DNA from: Paenibacillus_AP thailandensis
GTDB taxonomy: Bacteria > Bacillota > Bacilli > Paenibacillales > Paenibacillaceae
Length of the DNA: 64,000 nt
Assembly (NCBI RefSeq): GCF_042685365.1
Contig: NZ_JBHUMY010000033.1
Span: 1 to 64,000, forward strand
Reading direction: 5' to 3'
Shown here: positions 25,409 to 34,369 of the stretch, one piece after another
Layout of the letters: the number at the start of each line of letters is the position of its first letter
Numbering within the stretch: the stretch's first letter is position 1
Program-made: the position numbers and the translations under genes
The notes under the pieces: generated by a model
What the model saw: the letters and a program-made list of their open reading frames with translations, nothing else
Told to the model about the DNA's origin: nothing
Database searches by the model: none

Positions 25409-26971
25409 TCAAGCTTGAAGCGCTTGCACGCGGAACCAGTCCGCATCCATATAACCGCCGGAATCTTCGCGGGAAGAACGTGCCGCGAACAACCCGACCT
25501 TCGCTCCCACCCAATGTCCCTTTGTCGCTTGGAACCGCTCGTGAACGAGCGCTTCGAAGCGCTCGCCGTCCAGACTGTACTCAAACAGGCACTTCGCTTC
25601 TTCATTGACGGAAACCCGAAGGACAAGCCGATCCGAAGGCAGGTTTATCCGTCTAAGCTCCGATTCCTTGTCTTTGTCGCCGGATGCCAAGACGAGCGAC
25701 CGTTCGCCCGACGCTCCAATCTCCGCGCCGAGGAAGCTGTATTGGTATCCGAATACGATTAGTCCTGCCCGGTCTCCGGCTGCCAGCGAGCCAAAATCTA
25801 CGCTGGCCGACGCCGCGAATGCGAGAGCCGGGAACTTCTGCAGCAGCAGCTGCGGCGCCCCATATAACGTTGCCGCCTCTTCCGGCATCGGCCTCGCAAA
25901 CAGGCGCAAATAACCCGGCTTGGCTTGGCACGAATACCATTCCGCGGACGGATTCGCTTGCCATTGCCACTGCAGCCCCAGCCGCTCCGTCTCGAATTCG
26001 TCGGAGGTTTGCGGCGTTTCGATCGGGTAGACCTTGCCGACGTCCGGCTTGGGATAACGAAGCACCGGTTCGCCGATGCCGTCGCCGTTTGCGTCCTCGC
26101 CCATCATCGGCCAATCGTCGGACCATCGAACCGGCTGCAAATGGACGATTCGGCCGTAGGCGTCTTTATCTTGGAAATGCATAAACCAGCTTTCGCCCGA
26201 CTTTAATTCCACGAGACCGCCTTGATGCGGACCGTTGATCGGCGTATCGCCTTGATGAAGCACGATTTTATCCTCGTATGGGCCGTAAATCGATCTGGAG
26301 CGCAGCACCGTCTGCCATCCCTTCGCCACCCCGCCCGCTGGGGCAAAAATATAATAGTAGCCGTTGCGCTTATACATTTTGGGGCCTTCCATCGTCGGAT
26401 GATCGGAGGTTCCGTCAAAGATGATTTGCCCTTCGTCCAGCAGCCGCGTGCCGTCCGGGGACATGCGGCATAACCTCAGCAGATGCTTGATGCCGCAGCG
26501 GCTTCTGGCGAACGCGTGCACCAGATAGGCGCTGCCGTCGTCGTCCCAGAACGGGCAAGTGTCGATCAATCCTTTGCCTTCCTGAACCAGATGGAGAGGC
26601 GTCCACTCTCCGGCGGGATCTTCCGCCGTGCTCATCAAGATGCCGACGTCCGGATCGCCGTAAAAAATCCAATACTTCCCGTCATGGTATCGCAAAGACG
26701 GAGCCCATACGCCGTTGCCGTGCTGGGGCTTGTCATAACCGGGCAAGCCCATATGCGGAATGACGTGATTAATGATTTTCCAATTGACCAAGTCTTTGGA
26801 ATGAAGAACAGGCAGCCCCGGAATATGCCCGAAGCTGGAGGCCGTCATATAAAAATCGTCCTCGACGCGAATGACGTCCGGGTCCGAATAATCCGCGTGG
26901 AGCACGGGGTTAATAAACGTTCCGTCTCCTTGGTCGGCGACCCATGCGGCGGTTAAAGCGGCTGTTTCCAT
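25409..26971 (-). CDS. GH43 glycoside hydrolase (beta-xylosidase-like), two-domain
   Basis: A 520-residue intracellular enzyme without signal peptide. The propeller domain has INPVLHADYSDPDVIRVEDDFYM (catalytic base Asp), GNGVWAPSLRYHDGKYWIF (modulating Asp in related enzymes) and DHPTMEGPKMYKRNGYYYIF (acid Glu). A C-terminal beta-sandwich from about residue 330 begins DEFETERLGLQWQWQANPS, which shapes the active site in exo-acting members. Start ATG at 26971 is preceded by an AGGGGAGAGAAGG ribosome binding site; the longer frame has none. It is the first of three co-directional genes and diverges from the uronate-dehydrogenase-like gene. It likely removes xylose or arabinose from imported side-chain oligosaccharides. 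Confidence 0.92.
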   Translation of the reverse strand: METAALTAAWVADQGDGTFINPVLHADYSDPDVIRVEDDFYMTASSFGHIPGLPVLHSKDLVNWKIINHVIPHMGLPGYDKPQHGNGVWAPSLRYHDGKYWIFYGDPDVGILMSTAEDPAGEWTPLHLVQEGKGLIDTCPFWDDDGSAYLVHAFARSRCGIKHLLRLCRMSPDGTRLLDEGQIIFDGTSDHPTMEGPKMYKRNGYYYIFAPAGGVAKGWQTVLRSRSIYGPYEDKIVLHQGDTPINGPHQGGLVELKSGESWFMHFQDKDAYGRIVHLQPVRWSDDWPMMGEDANGDGIGEPVLRYPKPDVGKVYPIETPQTSDEFETERLGLQWQWQANPSAEWYSCQAKPGYLRLFARPMPEEAATLYGAPQLLLQKFPALAFAASASVDFGSLAAGDRAGLIVFGYQYSFLGAEIGASGERSLVLASGDKDKESELRRINLPSDRLVLRVSVNEEAKCLFEYSLDGERFEALVHERFQATKGHWVGAKVGLFAARSSREDSGGYMDADWFRVQALQA

Positions 26972-27176
26972 AACCTTCTCTCCCCTTCGTTTCGATTTCT
27001 CCCTTTCAAGCACGAAGCAAAAAAACATCGTTCCCCCCTATTATAGAGATGAAAACATTTAAAATTTTCTCCCTTCATGCTCACTTACCCGCAAAAATTG
27101 TTCTTTCTTGTCTTTCAAAGTTTGATGGCCGAACTAGATGGTTAAATTAGGTAGAAAACAAACGAAGGAGTACAAG

Positions 27177-27929
27177 ATGAATAAACATATCGTGCTCGTC
27201 GGCGGTTCCGGACTTATCGGCTCGATTCTTGCCGAGGAATTGCAGAGCAGGTATCGCATAACCGTCATCGATTTAAAAGAACCGGAACGGCCTTGCCGCT
27301 ATATTCGGGCAGACGCCGCAAACTACGGGGACATTCGCGGCAAGCTCCCGCAAGACGCGGATGCCGTCGTCAATCTGTTAAAAATCGATACCGGAGACGA
27401 GATCGGGCATCTCGACCGAATGATCGACGTCTATTTGAAAGCCTCCGTCCATATTTTGTACGCCGCGGCCGAACTCGGTATCCCCAAAGTTATCTTCGCG
27501 AGCAGCAATCATGTAACCGACGCCTATGAACAAGAAGGCGAGTCTCTCCTTGGCCGGCCTATCCATGTGCGCGACTATCCTTATTCCATGTCGATGTACG
27601 GCATTCTGAAGCTGGCGTCGGAGAATGTCGGGTATATGGTTTCCGCGAAAAAAGGGCTGTCCGTCCTGAACATCCGCATCGGTTCGGTGCCGCGGGACGA
27701 GAGACAAGCCCTTAAGGACAATAGGCGGATGCGGCGTACGCTGCTGACGCGCTCCGACGTTGCCGCGTTGTTCCAGGCGGCCATCGAAGCGAATGTGCGA
27801 TGCGGCACCTATTACGGCGTTTCGGATAATCCCGGCAAGCCATGGGACACGGCGAACGCGCGGAGCGAGCTCGGGTTCGTATCGGTACGGAATGCGGAGG
27901 ATATCGCGTCATCCTTGGACGATGAATAA
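27177..27929 (+). CDS. NAD-dependent epimerase/dehydratase-family protein, uronate dehydrogenase-like
   Basis: This 250-residue short-chain dehydrogenase has the nucleotide motif VLVGGSGLIGS at the N-terminus and an acidic residue ending strand two (VIDLKEPER), which favours NAD. The active site Tyr-Lys pair is in YGILK. The closing part RTLLTRSDVAALFQAAIEANVRCGTYYGVSDNPGKPWD resembles uronate dehydrogenases, which oxidise galacturonate or glucuronate to the aldarolactone. With pectin methylesterase and GH genes beside it, such a role fits, but a plain sugar reductase is possible. ATG at 27177 has GAAGGAG upstream; the upstream ATG at 27138 has none. Confidence 0.75.
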   Translation: MNKHIVLVGGSGLIGSILAEELQSRYRITVIDLKEPERPCRYIRADAANYGDIRGKLPQDADAVVNLLKIDTGDEIGHLDRMIDVYLKASVHILYAAAELGIPKVIFASSNHVTDAYEQEGESLLGRPIHVRDYPYSMSMYGILKLASENVGYMVSAKKGLSVLNIRIGSVPRDERQALKDNRRMRRTLLTRSDVAALFQAAIEANVRCGTYYGVSDNPGKPWDTANARSELGFVSVRNAEDIASSLDDE

Positions 27930-27987
27930 AACACTCGAATGGAATCGGTCTATTAGATGAACGAGAGCAAATAAAGCAAAGGATTCC

Positions 27988-28007
27988 GTTTATTTCGGCA
28001 AATAAAC
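27988..28007. repeat. Perfect 8-base inverted repeat between the dehydrogenase and pectinesterase genes
   Basis: GTTTATTT at 27988-27995 and AAATAAAC at 28000-28007 flank CGGC. The stem is AT-rich without a downstream T tract, so an operator is as likely as a weak terminator. The rest of the 27930-28135 gap shows nothing I can name. Confidence 0.35.
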
Positions 28008-28135
28008 GAAACATTTCCCGTCCTGTTTCCGCTATTCTTAACAAGAACAACCAGCCTGCGCGAGCCTGATGCGAAATACGGCTTTTGTGCGGGTTCGGGT
28101 CTCAAAATCAGGAAAGCGCGAGGAGGGCGTTATCA

Positions 28136-29050
28136 TTGAAGGTAATCGTAGACCGTAACGGCGGCGGCCATTATCGAGCCGTGCAGGAGGCCGTTGACGC
28201 CGTACCCGACCATAGTCCGGAAACGGTCATTATCGAAATCGGAAACGGCGTATATCGGGAAAAGATTACGATCGGCCGCAACAAGAGGGGCATCCGTTTG
28301 ATCGGGGAATCGCCGGAAAGCACCGTTTTGGTATTTTCAAACAATGCGCATACGCTCGGTTCGGACGGACAGCCTCTCGGCACGTTCCGCAGCGGAAGCT
28401 TCTATAATTATGCCGACGATTTTATTGCCGAGAACTTGACGATCCGCAACGATTCCGGCCCGCGCACGGGTCAGGCGGTAGCCGCGTTCATCGAAGCCGA
28501 TAGGGCGGCTTTCCGCAACGTACGGTTTGAAGGCGATCAAGATACGCTTTATATTGCTGGCGGGCGTCAATATTTTGAGAACTGCTGCATCGAAGGGGAC
28601 GTAGACTTTATATTCGGTCCGGCCACCGCCGTCTTTAACGGCTGCACGATCGTTTGCAAGCGAACGGGCGGATATTTGACCGCCGCCAACACACCGGAAA
28701 ACGAGCCGTACGGTTTTGTGTTTCTGGATTGCTTCGTAAGAGGCGGCAAGGACGTCGAACGCGTCTTTTTGGGCCGTCCATGGAGGGATTTCGCCGCCGT
28801 CGCGTTTATCCGGACCGACATGGATGCGTCGGTCATCCCCGAAGGCTGGCACAACTGGGGCAAGCCGGAAAGGGAAGCGACCTCGAGGTACGCCGAATTC
28901 GGCAGCCGGGGGGCAGGAGCTAATCCGGAAGCAAGAGCGTCTTGGGCTAAACGGCTGTCGGATGAAGAGGCGATGCGATACACCGTTAATGAAGTTCTTG
29001 GCGGCCAAGACGGATGGACTCCTTCCTTTGCCAGCATCATGAAGGCATAA
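28136..29050 (+). CDS. Pectin methylesterase (CE8)
   Basis: CE8 enzymes remove methyl groups from homogalacturonan, using two Asp residues on a right-handed beta-helix. The 304-residue product shows the family blocks in order: GQAVAAF (oxyanion Gln), GDQDTLY (first Asp), DFIFGPATAVF (second Asp) and VFLGRPWRDFAAV (substrate Arg and Trp). No signal peptide is present, so it probably acts on imported oligogalacturonides in the cytoplasm. The start is taken as TTG at 28136 because GGAGGG lies 6-11 bases before it and homology begins at KVIVDRNGGG; an upstream ATG in the same frame has no ribosome binding site. It is convergent with the esterase gene at 29151. Confidence 0.92.
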   Translation: MKVIVDRNGGGHYRAVQEAVDAVPDHSPETVIIEIGNGVYREKITIGRNKRGIRLIGESPESTVLVFSNNAHTLGSDGQPLGTFRSGSFYNYADDFIAENLTIRNDSGPRTGQAVAAFIEADRAAFRNVRFEGDQDTLYIAGGRQYFENCCIEGDVDFIFGPATAVFNGCTIVCKRTGGYLTAANTPENEPYGFVFLDCFVRGGKDVERVFLGRPWRDFAAVAFIRTDMDASVIPEGWHNWGKPEREATSRYAEFGSRGAGANPEARASWAKRLSDEEAMRYTVNEVLGGQDGWTPSFASIMKA

Positions 29051-29068
29051 GTTATTGTGCCCCAACGG

Positions 29069-29152
29069 AAAAAAGCAGCCATCGGATGAAGTGCCCCCTA
29101 TTGTTAGACACAGCTAACAATGGAGGGGCACTTCAGGATAAGCTGCCTTTTT
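29069..29152. terminator. Bidirectional terminator containing an IS3-like double terminal repeat
   Basis: The outer arms AAAAAAGCAGC (29069-) and GCTGCCTTTTTT (to 29152) would give a terminator in both directions between convergent genes. Inside lies a near-perfect 49-base palindrome at 29087-29135. Each arm starts TGAAGTGCCCC and ends at TTGTTAG, which resembles the terminal repeats of IS3/IS150-group elements placed head to head without a transposase. Confidence 0.6.
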
Positions 29153-30170
29153 ACCTTTGAAGTTGGTCGCGAAGCCATCTGAACGCCGGTCCGCCGTTTA
29201 TTTCGTGGCCCCCGGCAAAAAAATCCGCCTGTACGCCGTTTGGAGCTCCCGCGGAAGCGTAGATCTCTTTTAGATAACGATAAGCCTTCACGGCCGGTTC
29301 GCGAGGGAATACCCGGTCGGCGTCTCCGGATTCCAAAAAAAGCCCTCTTGGCGCGATCAACCCCAGCAGTTCCGGCATTTCCGCAATCGTCAGCACTCCG
29401 GGGATATAGTTGTCCAAGCAATGGTTGCGGCTTAATATACTCTCTGCGAACAGGCTGGCGTATCCGCTCACGACCGAGCACCGGATTCTTTCGTCGAGAG
29501 CCGCCGTGAATCCCGCCACGAGTCCGCCTCCGGATATGCCCATCATGCCGATGCGGCCGGCATCGACGTCACTGCGGCTTACTAAATAATCAACGACCCT
29601 CGATGTTTCGGCAATGCGGAGTCCGGCCAGCGTCCTACCGGTCATAAGCAAATGTGCGGCAAGTCTGAAGCAGGAGCTTTTCCCGGGATCTTCTTTCCGA
29701 TCCTCCTCCAGCCTCCGGTCGCCGAAGCCGATCAGCTCCGGAGCGGCGACGACGAATCCCTCCTTGACAAGCGATACCGCAAAATCGCGATGAAGCCCCG
29801 GATCGGCCGTACGCTCCGTTCCATCCGGCTCCAGCCCGACGATCTGACGGCTGCCGTAGCCATGGCCGTGAAGGGCAATAACCGCAGGACATGGCCGATC
29901 TTGCGAGCGTGCCGGAATAAGCACGTATAACCTCATCCTAAGGCCTTCCACCGTTTCGATTTCGATATGCTCGCGCACGTAACCGTCGTATTCGGCCCTC
30001 TCGATTAAAAGCGGCTCCGTTTCCCGCTTTTCCGCTCGAAATTCCCCGAGAAGACGCCGAAAATCCGCAGCAACTTTAAGGCGTCTCGCGTGTCCGTCTC
30101 TTACCGCCGCAGCCTCTCTTTCTCCAGCCGCCTGGCTGACCAGAAAGTCCAAATAATGTTCGAGTTTCAT
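29151..30170 (-). CDS. Alpha/beta hydrolase of the acetyl-esterase (Abhydrolase_7/AXE1-like) type
   Basis: This 339-residue cytoplasmic hydrolase has an N-terminal helical lead (MKLEHYLDFL) and the oxyanion region AVIALHGHGYG. The nucleophile Ser is in MMGISGGGLVAG, a candidate acid Asp is in FLESGDADRVF, and the catalytic His is in FFAGGHEINGG. Such enzymes remove acetyl groups or other esters from hemicellulose or pectin fragments. The ATG at 30170 overlaps the stop of the preceding acetylesterase-like gene by four bases, so the two are coupled; a much longer upstream frame is only overlap with that gene. The exact substrate is not set by sequence. Confidence 0.85.
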   Translation of the reverse strand: MKLEHYLDFLVSQAAGEREAAAVRDGHARRLKVAADFRRLLGEFRAEKRETEPLLIERAEYDGYVREHIEIETVEGLRMRLYVLIPARSQDRPCPAVIALHGHGYGSRQIVGLEPDGTERTADPGLHRDFAVSLVKEGFVVAAPELIGFGDRRLEEDRKEDPGKSSCFRLAAHLLMTGRTLAGLRIAETSRVVDYLVSRSDVDAGRIGMMGISGGGLVAGFTAALDERIRCSVVSGYASLFAESILSRNHCLDNYIPGVLTIAEMPELLGLIAPRGLFLESGDADRVFPREPAVKAYRYLKEIYASAGAPNGVQADFFAGGHEINGGPAFRWLRDQLQR

Positions 30171-32251
30171 GAAGATGGCCTGCTCCTTTCCATAAAGAGG
30201 GGGTTTATTTGTCCCGAATGTTCTTCCCGATCGGACAGAACCGATGCCGGAACATCGGATAAGAGCGCATGGTTCTCCGCTTTTGCCGGATTGAACAAAA
30301 CCCACATGAAATATAAAGATTTTGCCGCCTTTGCTCGGGTAACCGCCGCTTTGGGCTCCAGCTCCGTTCCGTTCCGCAGTTTTCCCCTTTGAATGTTTTT
30401 CTCGGAACGAATAAGCCCGAGCTCGTATGCGTCCTTCAGCTTCTCCGCCCATTGCGGATCCGCTTCGTCCGCATCCTTCAGATTCCCGAACGGAACGATC
30501 GGATCGTACGACAACCCTTGCGCTCCCGAATCCAGGTTCGGATCGTATTGGGAATTCCCAGGTATCCTGACCTTTCCATTGTAATCCGTCATATAGATAG
30601 GTTTCTCGCGGAACAAAGCATGATAGACGTCCGCCAGGATCGCCCCCATCACTTCGCGAGTCAAACCGCCGTCCGGGTATCCCTTCAAAAGACCGGAATT
30701 CAGCTTCGCCAGTTTACAAACGGCCGTTATGTAATCCTGAACCGACATCACCGCATCCGGATGAAAATTGCCTTCATGATCCTTGGCCATGCACCCAAGC
30801 TGCACCATCTTTTCGATCTGGTTCCGGTAATAAGCGCCTTGCCCGCTTGCCGCATCGTTAACCGTTTCGGGGAAAACCCGGGACCAGTCGCCGGATACGA
30901 CGGCATCTTTCACGTCTTTCTTAAAATAAGAAGCGAGACCGTGGGCAATGCCATCCCCGTCTCTCCCCTTGGCTGCCAGTTCGGTCACCATGATTTTCAC
31001 GAATTGCTTGGACAATGCTTCTTTAAAATGCGTGCCGTCTATTTTATTCGCCGGATGGCCGTTTGCATAAGTGCCGTCATTCGTTTTGCCGGGCGATTCT
31101 CCCGCTTCAATGGACATAAACATTGCCGTCGTTGCTTCAACGCCGATCCGGTTATAGTACCTTAAACTTTCCGAATTCAGATCGAGCACCGTAATACCTT
31201 GTTCAGCGCCAACTCTCTTTAACAGATCAGGGAACCTTCGCTCTCGAAAAGAGTTCTCGTAAACTTGTCCGTCCGCCGCTTCTCCGTTCACTCTGGACAT
31301 CGGGGTCACAAATACGGGAATGAGGCCTCTGGCACGTATAGCGGGCAAATAAACTTCACGGATAAATGTTTCGTACGTTTCCTCCGTCGATCCCCTTCCG
31401 TAGCGCCTAAACTCGTCCGCACTTTCGTCATTATGGCCGAATTGGATAAACAGATAATCGCCTTCGCGGGCGGATATGAGAATATCGTTTAAGCGTCCTT
31501 CCCAGTAAGCATTTTTAAAAGACCTTCCTCCCATGGAATAATTCAGTACCTTGACCTTGTTTTCATCAAACATTTTGTAGAAAATCTGACCCCATCCGCT
31601 CATTGGCGCTTCGTCGAACGTGTACGACTTGACCGTCGAATCTCCCAACAGATAGATAGCGGGTCGTTCCCCTTCGCGGCGAAGATTCCGTGCAAGCGGT
31701 TCCAACGTAATCCGTTTAAGGCCGACAGGCACCCCTCGTTCCTTAGGTTCGACTTCGACATCGATATATTCCCGGCCGTTCGCGTAAGTGAACGACCATT
31801 CGCAGTCGTTCTTCAGCAAGGCGGTCGTCTTCACTGGAATAAGCCCCGCTGCATCCCAGAACCCGCCTTCGAGCAACCGGCTTGCCCGCATGGCTGAAAC
31901 CGATACGGCCGTCTGGTCGGCCGGAGTCGCGGTTTGAACGTAAATACGATAAGCGCCGGGAGGGACCTGAATGCGAAACGCCATGCCGAAGTTGTTGTAA
32001 TTCTCTTGTTCAAAGCCCTTCTCCTCGAAAAAATCCGGTTCGGTTATAAAGAAGCCGTTATCGTCCGATACGATCTGCGCGGTATGCACTTCTCTGCCGG
32101 GAAACGCGCAGGTCCGGTTTACAAAGCCATAACCTGCCGAATCGTTATATAACGGCGCACGCCGGTTCTCATCGAGCTCCACGCTCGTCTCACCCGGTTT
32201 TTGGTCCGCGGTAAAATTATACGAAACCATTCCGTTCTTTTCCATCCTCAT
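30167..32251 (-). CDS. Rhamnogalacturonan acetylesterase-like SGNH hydrolase
   Basis: The product is 694 residues. Residues about 20-190 form a beta-sandwich of the kind fused to rhamnogalacturonan acetylesterases (YGFVNRTCAFPGREVHTAQI, AFRIQVPPGAYRIYVQTATP). The SGNH catalytic domain follows, with the nucleophile Ser in IYLLGDSTVKSY, Gly in NYSMGGRSFKNAYWEG, Asn in FIQFGHNDES and the Asp/His pair in KIDGTHFKEALS. The C-terminal ~200 residues carry SLH-like repeats (HPDAVMSVQDYITAVCKLAK). No signal peptide is visible. The start is uncertain: ATG at 32251 or 32245 with GGGG just before it. It removes acetyl groups from rhamnogalacturonan fragments if it behaves as its family. Confidence 0.85.
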   Translation of the reverse strand: MRMEKNGMVSYNFTADQKPGETSVELDENRRAPLYNDSAGYGFVNRTCAFPGREVHTAQIVSDDNGFFITEPDFFEEKGFEQENYNNFGMAFRIQVPPGAYRIYVQTATPADQTAVSVSAMRASRLLEGGFWDAAGLIPVKTTALLKNDCEWSFTYANGREYIDVEVEPKERGVPVGLKRITLEPLARNLRREGERPAIYLLGDSTVKSYTFDEAPMSGWGQIFYKMFDENKVKVLNYSMGGRSFKNAYWEGRLNDILISAREGDYLFIQFGHNDESADEFRRYGRGSTEETYETFIREVYLPAIRARGLIPVFVTPMSRVNGEAADGQVYENSFRERRFPDLLKRVGAEQGITVLDLNSESLRYYNRIGVEATTAMFMSIEAGESPGKTNDGTYANGHPANKIDGTHFKEALSKQFVKIMVTELAAKGRDGDGIAHGLASYFKKDVKDAVVSGDWSRVFPETVNDAASGQGAYYRNQIEKMVQLGCMAKDHEGNFHPDAVMSVQDYITAVCKLAKLNSGLLKGYPDGGLTREVMGAILADVYHALFREKPIYMTDYNGKVRIPGNSQYDPNLDSGAQGLSYDPIVPFGNLKDADEADPQWAEKLKDAYELGLIRSEKNIQRGKLRNGTELEPKAAVTRAKAAKSLYFMWVLFNPAKAENHALLSDVPASVLSDREEHSGQINPLFMERSRPSS

Positions 32252-32412
32252 CCCCAATTCGTCAGCGGCCTCCAGTCTAGGGCTAATTGTATAACCTAAT
32301 ATTAGTACATTATAATGGTGGTTTCTTCTTATGTTTTTGACTTCTTGGGATGAAAATTGAACATCTTTGCCCAAATGAAGTCAGTTGAGCTTGCTATGAC
32401 GGAAGGAATCGA

Positions 32413-32440
32413 ATAAAAAAGAACACCCTATTGGGTGTTC
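32413..32440 (-). terminator. Terminator of the DoxX-pirin-MarR operon
   Basis: GAACACCC and GGGTGTTC flank a four-base loop at 32421-32440, followed on the minus strand by TTTTTTATT. Confidence 0.85.
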
Positions 32441-32469
32441 CCGGCCTGTTGAGATACTGCAAGTGTTAA

Positions 32470-32919
32470 CTATTTAAGTTCACTGGCGCCCAGTCCAAGT
32501 CTTTTGAGAAGTTCCGTTAACTGAATTTTTTCCTCCATACTTAAGAAAGACAAATTTTTGGAAATAACTTCGACATGTTGAGGAAAAATTTCTGTAAATA
32601 ATTGATGTCCTTTCTCGGTTAGAACCACAACTGAAGCTCTGCGATCGGTTGGACTCGGCTCCCTTTTTACATAATCATTTTTTTCAAGCTTATCCACCAC
32701 ATAAGTAATGCTTCCGCTGGGGATGGATAATTTCTCGCTAATTTTTTGAATCCCATGGGGCCCTTTATTATAAAGGAGCTCCAGAATCATAAAATTTTCA
32801 GGACTAATTCCGTGTCTTTGTATATCTTTTACGACATGGTCAAAAATCGTTCTGCTGGCCTTAAGCCAAACCCGAAACAGCCTTAGATCAACTTGACTTT
32901 CCTCATCGTTTTGATGCAC
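32470..32919 (-). CDS. MarR-family transcriptional regulator
   Basis: This 149-residue winged-helix repressor has the DNA-recognition helix and wing at IQKISEKLSIPSGSITYVVDKLEKNDYVKREPSPTDRRASVVVLTEKG, the core MarR signature. GTG at 32919 is the start, eight bases after AGGAGG. It is the last gene of a DoxX-pirin-MarR operon. MhqR-type repressors of Bacillus control quinone- and aldehyde-stress genes, and a palindrome of the expected kind overlaps the operon promoter, so self-repression is likely. No cysteine is present, so direct thiol oxidation sensing is unlikely; a ligand is more probable. Confidence 0.92.
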   Translation of the reverse strand: MHQNDEESQVDLRLFRVWLKASRTIFDHVVKDIQRHGISPENFMILELLYNKGPHGIQKISEKLSIPSGSITYVVDKLEKNDYVKREPSPTDRRASVVVLTEKGHQLFTEIFPQHVEVISKNLSFLSMEEKIQLTELLKRLGLGASELK

Positions 32920-32956
32920 TTGCTAAACCTCCTATACCTTCAGCCAGAAACCTCGA

Positions 32957-33724
32957 TTATCTTTGTTTTCTGAATAAAGGATAGTCAACTTGGGACGGAA
33001 TATCAATGATAAAGATTCTAAGTTCCTTTTCTGACGCATTAATCTTAACTTCTCCGCCCTCGTCGGTTTGGACGACAACAAAATCTTTATGTTCAAAACG
33101 AGTTGAACCAGTTGTGTCCGGCGATACTGTTCCGCCGCCTCTTATCGCTAAACCGGCTAATGTTCGGTTGGGCAGAAGCCTATAGGTATATTCTGTTCCA
33201 TTTGGAATGGAGACGTCCCACATCGCCGCGTCAGTGACAATTTTCATTGGCGAATCGTTGCCTAGAACGGTTTTAATTTTCATGCCATCTTTAACGAAAA
33301 CGGGAAAATCATCGGAATTATATTGCGCATAAGTAGGCGTACGCTTTACCGCCTGGCTTAAATGCGGTTCAAACCAGATTTGAAAAGCTTCGGTCGGTTC
33401 TTTTAAAGCTTCTCCATGATACACGCCGGAGCCTGTTTGCATAAGTTGGGCTCCCCCTTCGGATACAACGCTCTCCGTGCCAAGCGTGTCCCGATGATAA
33501 CCTTTACCCTTGATCACATAAGTGATGATTTCAAATCCTTGATGAGGATGCAGATCAATCTCTGCGGGTTCCTGGGAGCTTGCCCAGGCCCAATAGAATA
33601 AAGGACCAAGCCTATTGATTAAGGATCCTTCTCTCGGAAAGCCAATCGGCTTTTGCTCTTTTATTTTTCCTCCGTCAAACTCACCAATCGCCTGATCCTG
33701 AGGTTTAATAATTTGAATGTCCAT
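32957..33724 (-). CDS. Pirin-family bicupin protein
   Basis: A 255-residue protein with the pirin N-terminal cupin: HPHQGFEIITYVIKGKGYHRDTLG contains the two metal His residues and precedes GGAQLMQTGSGVYHGE with further His/Glu ligands. The C-terminal cupin is degenerate. Some pirins have quercetin dioxygenase activity and others act as redox-linked partners; the role here is not defined. It is separated by 37 bases from both neighbours in the operon and has GAGGAGG before its ATG. With DoxX and MarR it fits a response to electrophilic quinones. Confidence 0.92.
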   Translation of the reverse strand: MDIQIIKPQDQAIGEFDGGKIKEQKPIGFPREGSLINRLGPLFYWAWASSQEPAEIDLHPHQGFEIITYVIKGKGYHRDTLGTESVVSEGGAQLMQTGSGVYHGEALKEPTEAFQIWFEPHLSQAVKRTPTYAQYNSDDFPVFVKDGMKIKTVLGNDSPMKIVTDAAMWDVSIPNGTEYTYRLLPNRTLAGLAIRGGGTVSPDTTGSTRFEHKDFVVVQTDEGGEVKINASEKELRIFIIDIPSQVDYPLFRKQR

Positions 33725-33761
33725 CTTGCACCCTCCTCAAGAGCAATGGATAAAACAAGAG

Positions 33762-34103
33762 TTAAAAGTTTATACCGAACACTGCCAATCCCAATACCAG
33801 CAAAATAATCGGCATCATCATTTGTTTGGCCGAATCTTTCATTTTGATGTGAGTAAGAATCGCTCCAATCATCGTTGCAGCGATGACCAGCCCGCCCCAA
33901 ACGGCATAGGTCTGATTCCAGATGCCCGCAATCATTAAAGCTGCTGCAATAAACTCCACTATTCCCGTGAAGTATCGAAACGCTGCGGGATAGCCATAAT
34001 GCTTGAAACCTTCGACCATTTGCTTCGATCCGAACTTCATGAACCCGAACATCAGAAAACCTAACCCCAAAATAGCTTGAAGAACGATGGATAAAATACT
34101 CAT
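33762..34103 (-). CDS. DoxX-family membrane protein
   Basis: This 113-residue protein has four membrane helices (ILSIVLQAILGLGFLMFGFMKF, FTGIVEFIAAALMIAGIW, VWGGLVIAATMIGAILTH, MMMPIILLVLGLAVFGI) and the DoxX motif GLGFLMFGFMKFGS. Family members are linked to thiol and quinone stress, often with electron-transfer partners. The start is ATG at 34103 with GAGGAG upstream; the longer frame begins in the promoter. It heads the pirin-MarR operon. Confidence 0.88.
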   Translation of the reverse strand: MSILSIVLQAILGLGFLMFGFMKFGSKQMVEGFKHYGYPAAFRYFTGIVEFIAAALMIAGIWNQTYAVWGGLVIAATMIGAILTHIKMKDSAKQMMMPIILLVLGLAVFGINF

Positions 34104-34146
34104 TTCACTTCTCCTCTTTTTCTTAGTTTGTGTATTCCCTATTATT

Positions 34147-34175
34147 ATATATCCTATACTTAGGATATATGTCAA
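34147..34175 (-). promoter_or_regulatory. Promoter and probable MarR operator of the DoxX operon
   Basis: A perfect 10-base inverted repeat, ATATATCCTA at 34147-34156 and TAGGATATAT at 34161-34170, lies between a TTGACA -35 (34170-34175 on the minus strand) and a TATATA/TATAAT -10. Placement inside the spacer is typical of a repressor operator, and the MarR regulator of the same operon is the natural candidate. Confidence 0.75.
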
Positions 34176-34369
34176 TAGGATAATTTAATGGCCCGTGTCG
34201 CGGGCGTCCAGTGCCCATTTCGTATAAAACGGCATCTCATCAATTCTGAAAAATCCAATCCTTCCTTGCCAATATTGACTACTTTCTCTCTCTCATCTCT
34301 CTGTCGCGGAGTCTTTGAAGGAAAAAAGGCCTTTTTAACATTCAAATAACCGAAGGCGAGGAAACAACA

